A stretch of DNA of 64,000 nucleotides from NCBI RefSeq assembly GCF_027942295.1, contig NZ_CP101416.1, positions 4,388,501 to 4,452,500 of the forward strand. The letters run 5' to 3'. This DNA comes from Pseudanabaena sp. Chao 1811 (GTDB taxonomy: Bacteria; Cyanobacteriota; Cyanobacteriia; Pseudanabaenales; Pseudanabaenaceae). Below are positions 52,765 to 60,128 of this stretch, piece after piece (within the stretch, counting starts at the first letter, position 1; each line of letters opens with the position of its first letter). Made by a program: the position numbers and the translations under genes. Under the pieces are notes generated by a model that was not told where the DNA came from, did not search any database, and was given only the letters and a program-made list of their open reading frames with translations.

Positions 52765-53955
52765 ATGAAAAAAACGTTTATAGATTTATTCTCTGGTGCA
52801 GGTGGGATGTCTTGCGGGTTGGAAATGGCTGGTTGGCATTGCTTACTAGGAATTGACCATGATCGCGCTGCCATTGAAACTTTTCAACATAATCATCCAC
52901 AAGCGAAAGCGATCGCTGGCGATATTTGCGAGATATCTAACCAGCAAATTCAAGAAATAATCCATCATCAAAAAGTTGATTTAATTTGCGGTGGGCCACC
53001 TTGTCAAGGCTTTTCTACAATTGGACAAAATGATCATCTAGACGAACGTAACTTTCTATTTCTTGAGTTTCTCCGAATAGTAGAAGCCTTAGAACCTGAT
53101 TACATTATTGTTGAAAATGTGACAGGTCTTTTATCCAAAAGAAATGAAAGTGTTTTAAAAGTAATAATTAAAAGCTTTACAGATTTGGGCTATACCATTG
53201 ATGTCAAAGTTTTATCAGCACATCATTATGGAGTCCCAGAAAAAAGAAGACGGACAATATTTTTAGGCAATCGCTTTGGCGTAAAAAATATTTATCCAGA
53301 TAAAATTTTTAAGGATTCAGATCAAGATCTTCAAGATTTACCTTTGCCTCGAACTGTTGGATGGGCTTTTGATAATTTATTAGAATCAAATGGTGAAATC
53401 TTGAATCATGATATCAAGCGATCGCAAATAGCCAATGATTTAGAAAGAGAAAGAATTAGCCATATACCTGAAGGAAAAAGCGTCAGATATGAAAAAGATC
53501 AGTTAGCATATTTACCTAAAAATCTATGGTTTGATGTTGACTGGTCAAGTATTCATGAAGAGCGCTTTAGGGAAGCTAAATTAAATCGTTTAGATCGCGA
53601 TGATTGTGCGAATACAATTAACACTAGTCGCACCACTTACTATCATCCAGCTGAAAATCGCTATTTAACGGCTAGGGAAGCTGCCGCAATTCAATCCTTT
53701 CCAGCTAATTATTTTTTTTGTGGCACACTAACTCAACAATGGCGACAAATTGGCAATGCTGTCCCACCACTTCTTGCAAAAGCGATCGGTGAGTCCATAC
53801 TTATGTTGGATTCCACTAAAAATAATATGGAAAAAACTACCTCAATTGCAGATATTCAATCAATTAGAGCCAAAGCATTTTCTTATAAAGAAAATGCTTT
53901 TAATAAATCTAAACAACTTGACAAAATAAAATCTACTCAGCTTGCATTATTTTGA
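52765..53955 (+). CDS. DNA (cytosine-5) methyltransferase (second)
   Basis: A 396-residue C5-cytosine methyltransferase. Motif I DLFSGAGGMSCGLEMAGW starts at residue 6. Motif IV GGPPCQGFSTIG has the nucleophile C80. Motif VI is VENVTGLL, motif VIII is VPEKRRRTIFLG, motif IX includes YLTAREAAAIQSFPANYF and motif X is QIGNAVPPLLAKAIG. The target-recognition region lies between about 190 and 290. It shares only the general motifs with the methyltransferase at 9161. It converges on a PD-(D/E)XK-like gene and is divergent from a small RHH-like gene, so a Type II system is likely. HIP1-site methylation cannot be judged. Confidence 0.94.
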   Translation: MKKTFIDLFSGAGGMSCGLEMAGWHCLLGIDHDRAAIETFQHNHPQAKAIAGDICEISNQQIQEIIHHQKVDLICGGPPCQGFSTIGQNDHLDERNFLFLEFLRIVEALEPDYIIVENVTGLLSKRNESVLKVIIKSFTDLGYTIDVKVLSAHHYGVPEKRRRTIFLGNRFGVKNIYPDKIFKDSDQDLQDLPLPRTVGWAFDNLLESNGEILNHDIKRSQIANDLERERISHIPEGKSVRYEKDQLAYLPKNLWFDVDWSSIHEERFREAKLNRLDRDDCANTINTSRTTYYHPAENRYLTAREAAAIQSFPANYFFCGTLTQQWRQIGNAVPPLLAKAIGESILMLDSTKNNMEKTTSIADIQSIRAKAFSYKENAFNKSKQLDKIKSTQLALF

Positions 53956-53974
53956 ATTGTAGAACACATTAAAT

Positions 53975-54637
53975 TTAAATAATTGGGGGGAATATACGCC
54001 CATCTTTTTGTTCGAGATCATAATAAGACTTCTGTGGCTTGTCTTTTTTATCTACTTTCAAAACTGCATAGAATCCATATTTGTAAACTGGAATGCTATA
54101 GATAGTTTTAGCTCTTAATCTCAACTTCATTTTACAAGCAAACTGAGGTGTACCTAATGAGAGAATATCTTGTTTGAGATGATAAAATCCGTACCCACCA
54201 ATCTGAATATAGTAACAATTCTTATCACCATAAAAATCGTACAAACTATTAATATCGATTTCTAGCTTGTCTTCAAAAGCTTTTTGATCTTGATTTTTCT
54301 GCTGCATAGTAATTTTATCTCTGGGTATGGAATATCGATTAGGAATGAAGTTTTTAGCATTAACGATATCCAAAACCCCAACAGATGTATAAAACGTAGT
54401 CACAGCATCATCAACACACCAACCCCAAATCCCATCATCCCATCGCAGCATTTTCTGTCCGTAATCAGCCTCAAGATCGAGTTTAACTTCTAGATTGTAT
54501 TCCTGAGAATTGTATAGAAACTTGATATCCGTCGCATTTCCAGCCCCACCTCTAGTTGAGCCAGTGGCAATTAATCCTTTTGAAGACAATAAATCAAAAA
54601 TATTTTGCTCATAGTTATCACCTTTGTTATATCCCAT
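53975..54637 (-). CDS. Putative PD-(D/E)XK restriction endonuclease
   Basis: A 220-residue protein I cannot match to a named endonuclease family. It shows D37-x12-E50-V-K52, followed by Q61 (TDIKFLYNSQEYNLEVKLDL, then ADYGQ). This is the layout of a PD-(D/E)XK nuclease core, with an upstream helix (NYEQNIFDLLSSKG). The preceding STRGGAGNATD loop also fits. Its stop is 19 bp from the stop of the C5 methyltransferase gene, in convergent orientation. Position and motif together suggest the restriction partner of that methyltransferase. The downstream half (from about 120) has no recognised domain. Confidence 0.6.
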   Translation of the reverse strand: MGYNKGDNYEQNIFDLLSSKGLIATGSTRGGAGNATDIKFLYNSQEYNLEVKLDLEADYGQKMLRWDDGIWGWCVDDAVTTFYTSVGVLDIVNAKNFIPNRYSIPRDKITMQQKNQDQKAFEDKLEIDINSLYDFYGDKNCYYIQIGGYGFYHLKQDILSLGTPQFACKMKLRLRAKTIYSIPVYKYGFYAVLKVDKKDKPQKSYYDLEQKDGRIFPPII

Positions 54638-54706
54638 GATCCTTCTCGCAATAAATTAAGTTATGGCAAGATTACATGAGAGTGACGAAATAAATATCAA
54701 ATGCGA

Positions 54707-55363
54707 CTAAATCAATTTAGTTAAGTCATCGATTTCAAAATATTGATGAAACTTGGCAGTGACTTGCAAAATTGACGATCGCCCGCCATCTGCCTGTCTT
54801 TTCTTTTTCACAAATCCTTGCTCAACAAGTTCCTGCACATGCTGATAGGCTCCTGCCCCACGCAAATCGATCAATTCTGACTGCACAATATTTTTCTTTA
54901 GGGCAATCGCTGCCAAAGTCCTTAAAGCCCCACGTCCGATATCCACAGGAATGAGCTTATGAACTAAATCCTCAAACTCCGATCGCAATCGTAACGAAAA
55001 GCCGACATCGGTTTCCACAAGTTCTAACGCACTATCGCGATGGGCATATTCTGTAATCAGGTCGATTAGCCCCATTTCCGCATCCTCGACTTCGCAACCC
55101 AAAGCCGCCGCGATCGCTGCCAAATTCATCGGTTGTCCCTTGAGATATAAAACGGCTTCTACCTGTTGTTTGAGCGATCGGGCGATCGGCAATTCTGGTT
55201 GCTCATCTAGTTGAGCCAGATGCACCATTGATAAAGACAATGGTGCATCTGGCTCAATAGGCTCATCACTAGCAACTGCCCCTTCCATCTCAACATCTTC
55301 TTCCGTCTCTAATGCAGGCTCAGTTGGCTCTATGGGTTGTTCAAAAGGCACTTCATTCATCAT
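54707..55363 (-). CDS. scpB: Segregation and condensation protein ScpB
   Basis: Forms the SMC-ScpA-ScpB complex that compacts chromosomes. The 218-residue protein has an acidic N-terminal extension of about 60 residues (PIEPTEPALETEEDVEMEGA). The winged-helix core follows from about residue 65: LKQQVEAVLYLKGQPMNLAA, ELVETDVGFSLRLR, LRTLAAIALKKNIVQSELID. A final LVEQGFVKKKRQADGGRSSI matches the second winged helix. The codons for residues 36-51, just before the core, form a perfect 20-bp inverted repeat. It is divergent from a small hypothetical gene; scpA is not adjacent. Confidence 0.92.
   Translation of the reverse strand: MMNEVPFEQPIEPTEPALETEEDVEMEGAVASDEPIEPDAPLSLSMVHLAQLDEQPELPIARSLKQQVEAVLYLKGQPMNLAAIAAALGCEVEDAEMGLIDLITEYAHRDSALELVETDVGFSLRLRSEFEDLVHKLIPVDIGRGALRTLAAIALKKNIVQSELIDLRGAGAYQHVQELVEQGFVKKKRQADGGRSSILQVTAKFHQYFEIDDLTKLI
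55211..55257. repeat. Perfect palindrome inside the scpB reading frame
   Basis: TTGAGCCAGATGCACCATTG (55211-55230) and its exact complement (55238-55257) flank a 7-nt loop. Translated in the scpB frame it encodes part of PDAPLSLSMVHLAQLDE. A 20-bp perfect stem in a coding sequence is unlikely by chance. It looks like an in-frame insertion of a palindromic element into the variable N-terminal extension. Confidence 0.85.
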
Positions 55364-55446
55364 GCTAAAATTTTAACCGAGTAAAGGCAGTGCGTTGCAT
55401 TCCCTTGATTCAGTTAAACAAAAAGTTTTATGAGCTGAGAAACGAT

Positions 55447-55704
55447 ATGCCAAGCAGCATGATGTACTACGAAGACACTTATGTGGTGCTGCCTCCAGAT
55501 ATGCAGGAAAAGTTTGTCACTCAACCTGAATTAGAACAACTTTTGCATGATTTGCTTGTCGATATTCAAGACGCATTACCCCGTGATTTGGAAAATATCA
55601 AAACTATTCCTGAACAAGTACAGCGTTTAATTAAGACTGCCTGCGATTTAGATTGTGGCGATCGCGGTGTATGGCAATGGTACGTTGTCCGTCTTGACAA
55701 ATAA
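55447..55704 (+). CDS. Hypothetical protein, 85 residues
   Basis: A small acidic soluble protein. MMYYEDTYVVLPPDMQEKFV near the start, then helices (TQPELEQLLHDLLVDIQDAL) and a C-terminal IKTACDLDCGDRGVWQWYVV pattern. I cannot name a family, though the ending with conserved Trp residues resembles a small conserved cyanobacterial protein. ATG 55447 is a reasonable start, with GAGCTGAG upstream; a GTG at 55390 would give 104 residues. It is divergent from scpB and ends at a bidirectional terminator. Confidence 0.65.
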   Translation: MPSSMMYYEDTYVVLPPDMQEKFVTQPELEQLLHDLLVDIQDALPRDLENIKTIPEQVQRLIKTACDLDCGDRGVWQWYVVRLDK

Positions 55705-55737
55705 AAAAGGGGTCGTGCAAAGCACGACCCCTTTTTT
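55703..55737. terminator. Bidirectional terminator
   Basis: AAAAAAGGGGTCGTGC-AAA-GCACGACCCCTTTTTT is a perfect 16-bp stem with A- and T-runs between two convergent genes. It overlaps the iron permease stop by a base or two. Confidence 0.85.
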
Positions 55738-56656
55738 ATTTGTCCGCTAGGCGTTTTCCGAGACTGCGGTAATAGATTGTGCCAACGATCGCGAAAAAGG
55801 CAACATAAGCGATCGCCTGTACTAAATAAAGCTTATCGGTGTAGCCAAATAGCGAATTTAAAATTACCCCCGGAAATTTTTCTGCGGGTAATACTTTGCT
55901 GGTGTTCCAAACCATATTGCCGAGGATGCAGGAATGCTCGCGGGCAAAATGCTCATAAAAGAAGCAGATAGACTCGGACTTGCGATCGCTTTGAGAAAGA
56001 ATTCGTAACGCCGTATCGAAATGTCCAAGTGCGGAAATGACTAAACCTGAGACGATCGCTAGGAGCATAAAGCCCATAATTTTGAAGAAGGCACGGATAT
56101 TAATTTGGATACCAAATTTAAATAGTCCGATCGCGATCGCGGTAGCTGCACCGATTCCACTAACGGCTCCGAGGGCGGGCATAAATCCTTCTTGGAATTT
56201 TGCCGAGATAAATAAAACTACTTCAAAACCTTCGCGCAAAATAGCAAATAGGATTAGCCCAAAAATTCCTAATCCTGCTTTCTTCCCTTTGCCTAAAACA
56301 TTATTTAAAGAGCCTTCGATTTCTCCCTTCATGGCACGACTCTGTTTAGTCATCCAGATCAACATCCATGTCAACATAGCGATCGCTGCCACACTAAATA
56401 AACCTTCGAGTAATGGCTCAAATACTGCGGATAGTTCGGGATTACTAGTTCCGACAACTTGCATGAACCAATTAAAGACAATGCCAACTATCGCACTGAT
56501 GACTAAGCCTGTACCAATCCCTGCAAATACCCAACGGTTTAGATGCGATCGCTTGGCACGTTTGAGGTATGCCATGACAATGCCAATTACTAGGGCGGCT
56601 TCGACCCCTTCGCGCAAAGTAATCACAAAAGTTGGGAGCGTTAAACTGAAGTCCAT
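55736..56656 (-). CDS. FTR1-family iron permease
   Basis: Seven-helix membrane permease for high-affinity iron uptake, 306 residues. Both conserved iron-binding motifs are present: LREGVEAALVIGI near residue 15 and LREGFEVVLFISA near 145, giving two R-E-G-x-E pairs. The final helices and short cytoplasmic end are normal. A segment near 220-250 (SESICFFYEHFAREHSCILG) is an extracytoplasmic loop with two Cys. It is the last gene of a three-gene minus-strand run with a lipoprotein and a multicopper oxidase, so oxidised iron is probably passed to it. Confidence 0.93.
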   Translation of the reverse strand: MDFSLTLPTFVITLREGVEAALVIGIVMAYLKRAKRSHLNRWVFAGIGTGLVISAIVGIVFNWFMQVVGTSNPELSAVFEPLLEGLFSVAAIAMLTWMLIWMTKQSRAMKGEIEGSLNNVLGKGKKAGLGIFGLILFAILREGFEVVLFISAKFQEGFMPALGAVSGIGAATAIAIGLFKFGIQINIRAFFKIMGFMLLAIVSGLVISALGHFDTALRILSQSDRKSESICFFYEHFAREHSCILGNMVWNTSKVLPAEKFPGVILNSLFGYTDKLYLVQAIAYVAFFAIVGTIYYRSLGKRLADK

Positions 56657-56721
56657 AAAAATCTTTAGGTGTTAAAAAGTTTTCTTATTTCCCTCTTTCC
56701 TATTGAGAGAGGGGCTAGGGG

Positions 56722-57795
56722 CTAAGACTTTGCGTAAACTTTAGTAGCAGCTTGTTCGTTGCCTTTAATGAGTTCAGACATATCCGCAACAGAAAGTACA
56801 GGTTGTTCTGGGGCGATCGCACTAGGATAAGCTGATTTGAGTTTTGCTAAACTTGCCGTGAATTGCTTGTGAACATCGGGATATTCCTTTTCCATAACTG
56901 GTGTGATGCTCTTATACAACTGCTCTACATAAATGGTGAAACCACGGGAGTCTTGATATTCAATGATTTCTTTAATCTTGTTATTCGCGATCGCTGCGCG
57001 ATATTCTGTACCAGCCGTATCGAGAATGGTATTAATCACTTGCAACGCAAACTTTGGTGACTGACGTTGGGTTTCGGGAATTGCTGTGATTGCCGCATCG
57101 ATACCTGCGATCGCATCATTATATTTCGCAGTAATACTGGGGTCGTTGGGCTTAGATTTCACCAACTGCTGCAAATCCATCAGCACTTGTTTAAATTCTT
57201 TGACATTACGCTCCTTTAGTTGACCTTCCACATCAGCATAAATTTCTTCAACGGGATGCTCGATATGGGGAAGTGCTTGGTCAGGTTTCTGAACATCAAG
57301 TAATTCCTTTGCCACAATCATATGCCCCTTCATCAGACCCAACTTAGTTAAATAGTCAACATCTTTGGCTTCACCCTTCAGCTCAACAGTTTCCGTGCCG
57401 ACCATATCTTTAACTTGATCAAACTGTGCTGCTGTGATCACTTTCTTCGTAACTAAATCTTCAGCCTTAGTATAGGGACGTGCTGCCTGAATCTTATTTG
57501 ATAGTCCTGCAATTCCTAGCTTCGCCTCAATCTTATCTAGCTCCGATAGGATCGCTTCGTTGATATTGATCTTATTTTTAGTATGACCGCTCATACCGTC
57601 TTTGTGAGACTCAGATTTAGACTCTACTTTGGACTCACTAGTCGCACTGCTGACAGATGGATTTGGGCTAGTTGCCGTTGGCGTATTCGTACATGCTGAG
57701 ATGGTGATCGCGCCAACTAAGGACAGGATGAATAGCGTCAAAAATGTTTTTATCTTAGTTAAAGACTTAACTAACTTAGTGATGATTGCGAGCAT
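56722..57795 (-). CDS. Lipoprotein with helix-hairpin-helix-like segment, iron cluster
   Basis: A 357-residue probable lipoprotein. The signal peptide ends in the lipobox TISAC at about residues 31-35. A Ser/Glu/Lys-rich linker with a His-containing stretch (ESHKDGMSGHTKNK) follows. ININEAILSELDKIEAKLGI and PYTKAEDLVTKKVITAAQFD resemble a ComEA-type helix-hairpin-helix. The remaining 230 residues are helical with GHMIVAKELL and HIEHPVEEIYADVE, a little like imelysin/EfeO-type iron-binding helical proteins. Its place between permease and oxidase suggests a periplasmic iron-binding or scaffold role. ATG 57795 is chosen because it gives a normal signal peptide. Confidence 0.8.
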   Translation of the reverse strand: MLAIITKLVKSLTKIKTFLTLFILSLVGAITISACTNTPTATSPNPSVSSATSESKVESKSESHKDGMSGHTKNKININEAILSELDKIEAKLGIAGLSNKIQAARPYTKAEDLVTKKVITAAQFDQVKDMVGTETVELKGEAKDVDYLTKLGLMKGHMIVAKELLDVQKPDQALPHIEHPVEEIYADVEGQLKERNVKEFKQVLMDLQQLVKSKPNDPSITAKYNDAIAGIDAAITAIPETQRQSPKFALQVINTILDTAGTEYRAAIANNKIKEIIEYQDSRGFTIYVEQLYKSITPVMEKEYPDVHKQFTASLAKLKSAYPSAIAPEQPVLSVADMSELIKGNEQAATKVYAKS

Positions 57796-57913
57796 GAAGA
57801 TAAATACAGGGATGAATGGATAAATAATTGCTAGGTAATGCAATTAATTTGCAATAATTGATTTAAACCTATTAGAACATAAACTTGCTAGTAATTGTCA
57901 ATAAAATATTTAG

Positions 57914-58927
57914 CTAACTAGCAATAACATCAAATAAGCCCATACATCCAGCCTCCGCGATCGTATCTTGATGGGGGTGAAACATATACTTACCCGTAAA
58001 TCGATAGGTTAGTTCCAGAATGTGACGCTCGGCTGTCCCCATTGTGATTACATCGGTTTCTTCGCTAGGACTCATGCCACGTCCTGTGCGGTAAACCTGA
58101 AACATATTGGCATGGACATGAAATGTCGCTACAGGGTCAAACTCGATCATATTAAGAACATATAAACGCAATAACTGATTTTGCTGCACAGCGATCGGTT
58201 GCTGCATATAGAAATGTGGTAATCCGTTAAAGGCATACATCTCATTACGTCCATCCCCATCGATGTCATAGCCGCCCATGATTAGCACCAGCTCATCCGC
58301 AGGAGGTCGCGGCTTAGGTGGGTCGATAATAAACATGCCGTACAAGCCTTTGCCAATATGGCGTGCCACAGGTGCGACATGGCAATGATATAAATGCACC
58401 CCATAGGGCATGGCATCAAATTCATAAATTGTTGCAGCCCCATTCCGTATGGGTTTTACGCCATCCATTTCTGAAGGATGTTCACCATGAAAATGCAGTG
58501 AGTGGGCATGTCCGCCCTGATTGGCAAAGGCAATTCTGATGCGATCGCCTTCTGTTGCTCTCAAGGTTGGTCCTGGCACGCGATCATTTACGTTCCAAGT
58601 AATAAAGTCAGTTGAGGCATTGAGTTTAACTGTTTTACTTTGTGCCGTTAGCTGAAACTCGCGCACTGTCCGCCCATTTTCTTGAGTTACCTTGCCATAA
58701 TCAAATTCTCGCAATGCAGAGATCGGATCGAGTCCACTAGTTTTAATGCGTTCCTGTGAGGCAGCACTGATATCTATCGGCGGAATCACAACTTTTTTGG
58801 GTGGATTGCCAGATTTATCGGATTCACTATTTCGATTTGTAGCGATCGGACTACAGGCGATCGCGCTACCAATTAACCCAATACCACCAAGACCCAATTC
58901 TAATATTTTTCTACGTTGCCGATCCAT
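57914..58927 (-). CDS. Two-domain multicopper oxidase (probable ferroxidase)
   Basis: A 337-residue protein. DRQRRKILELGLGGIGLIGS followed by AIAC forms a Tat-like signal with a possible lipobox, using ATG 58927. Two cupredoxin domains follow. In domain 1, HSLHFHGEH and YHCHVAPVARHIGKGLYGMF carry type 1 and trinuclear ligands. In domain 2, FHVHANMF and FHPHQDTIAEAGCMGLF keep HxH pairs but lack the type 1 H-C-H arrangement. This resembles two-domain oxidases and nitrite reductase-like folds. The next two genes encode a lipoprotein and an FTR1 permease, so it probably oxidises ferrous iron for uptake. Confidence 0.87.
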   Translation of the reverse strand: MDRQRRKILELGLGGIGLIGSAIACSPIATNRNSESDKSGNPPKKVVIPPIDISAASQERIKTSGLDPISALREFDYGKVTQENGRTVREFQLTAQSKTVKLNASTDFITWNVNDRVPGPTLRATEGDRIRIAFANQGGHAHSLHFHGEHPSEMDGVKPIRNGAATIYEFDAMPYGVHLYHCHVAPVARHIGKGLYGMFIIDPPKPRPPADELVLIMGGYDIDGDGRNEMYAFNGLPHFYMQQPIAVQQNQLLRLYVLNMIEFDPVATFHVHANMFQVYRTGRGMSPSEETDVITMGTAERHILELTYRFTGKYMFHPHQDTIAEAGCMGLFDVIAS

Positions 58928-59271
58928 TAACTCTACTTGCAAATAGTTCCTATTTACCTTAACAAATTTCACTTAACTTTGAATATTTGTCATAAAGCGA
59001 TCGCGCCATCCAAACAAGAACTCTAAAACCAGAATTTAACGATTTATTGCAAGCCTTATTTCAAGAATTCAAGACTAGATATTAGACTTAATATTAGACT
59101 TACTTGAATCATAGTTAGATTAAATATTTAGAAGAGAAATTGATGTCAATTTCTCTTCTAAATGCTTCTTAGATATTAAGAGTCATGCTGAGCTTATTGA
59201 GTGGAGTAGAAACTTTCTAGCAAATAACAAGAAAGGCGATCGCTAAATTAGCGATCGCCTTTATCTTTGGT
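58928..59271. other. Gap with one perfect hairpin and a HIP1 terminator
   Basis: A perfect hairpin (18-bp arms 59126-59143 and 59146-59163, 2-nt loop) lies in the middle. AAAGGCGATCGCTAA and its complement (59232-59246 and 59248-59262) form a stem with a HIP1 octamer in each arm, just past the Nif11 gene stop, and may terminate it. I could not identify a convincing Fur box upstream of the oxidase gene. Confidence 0.6.
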
Positions 59272-59487
59272 TTAGTTGTACTCTCCGGGAATATCAGTTT
59301 TTCTAACAGTAATCTTGCCAACTTTTTTACCTGACATTCTCAATAATTCATCACCTGAAAATTCAAAACCAAGCTTTAGGGCTATTCGCGCCACATCATC
59401 TGCGGTTGATGCTGCGAGTACTTCGTTTTTAAGTTCGGGTTCAGACTGCATTTTCTTTAAAAATGCTTCAATTTGCTCAAAAGCCAT
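59272..59487 (-). CDS. Nif11-type leader-peptide family protein (orphan)
   Basis: A 71-residue protein whose first 55 residues match the Nif11 leader domain: FEQIEAFLKKMQSEPELKNE, then VARIALKLGFEFSGDELLRM. In other cyanobacteria this domain is the leader of modified peptides (proteusins and nitrile-hydratase-like leaders). The tail here (SGKKVGKITVRKTDIPGEYN) has no GG/GA cleavage motif, Cys or Ser/Thr cluster typical of a modified core. No lanthionine synthetase, radical-SAM enzyme, cyclodehydratase or peptidase-transporter gene is within the window. It may be a Nif11-fold protein with another role. Confidence 0.82.
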   Translation of the reverse strand: MAFEQIEAFLKKMQSEPELKNEVLAASTADDVARIALKLGFEFSGDELLRMSGKKVGKITVRKTDIPGEYN

Positions 59488-59969
59488 ATTTTAAATTCCT
59501 AATTTATTGATCGCCTTTCTTTTTTGGTCTATCAATCAATCCATTTAATAAAAAGGTCAGCGATTCTAGATTTTCTTTCATCTTTCATAGCTAATACCAC
59601 TAGCTTACTTTATTATTTCTGACTAGTTGACCTTACCACTAGTATGATTCATGTTTAATTCACTGGTCAAAAATCAGCTATGGACATTCACCAGATACTC
59701 GACCCTGACCGACAAAGCTTACGAATTTGTGGAACCCCAGATATCGTAGCCTATGACACGCTCCGCTTACGATAATGGTTATTTACGTAAGCTTAAATAA
59801 ATTCATAAGCAAAGCTATTTTGTAAATGTTTTAGCACTTATTTGTGTAAACTCTTTTAAAAGATTAAAGAATACTGTACAATATTCAAAGCTCGTAAAAT
59901 TTCAATATCAGATAAATCGCGTTATATGATTAAAGCTAAATACTTCTAACGCTTGTTTTAATTAATAAC
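59488..59969. other. Gap of about 480 bp, possible coding remnant
   Basis: No intact gene is visible. A 32-codon open stretch from ATG 59680 (MDIHQILDPDRQSLRICGTP) to a stop at 59776 reads like protein and may be a relic or a small gene. The rest is A+T-rich and probably holds the promoter of the following gene cassette. Confidence 0.35.
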
Positions 59970-60128
59970 TTGAATCAAAACACGAAGATTTTACGTGTAG
60001 CTGATAACCAGCTTGTCACTGCACTATTAACAAAAATCAACCAAAAACATCTGGATGATTTTGAAACATTTTGGAGATCTCGCATACAGTCCACTCAGGA
60101 GGAAGAAAATTATTGGAATTGGGATATA

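Noticed and set aside
55390-55446. Longer N terminus of the 85-residue hypothetical protein
   Set aside because: It begins at a GTG close to the scpB start, has no clear ribosome-binding site and adds residues without coding character; left as an alternative.
58928-59271. Fur box upstream of the multicopper oxidase gene
   Set aside because: The region is A+T-rich, but I found no convincing GATAAT-type palindrome, so no site is claimed.
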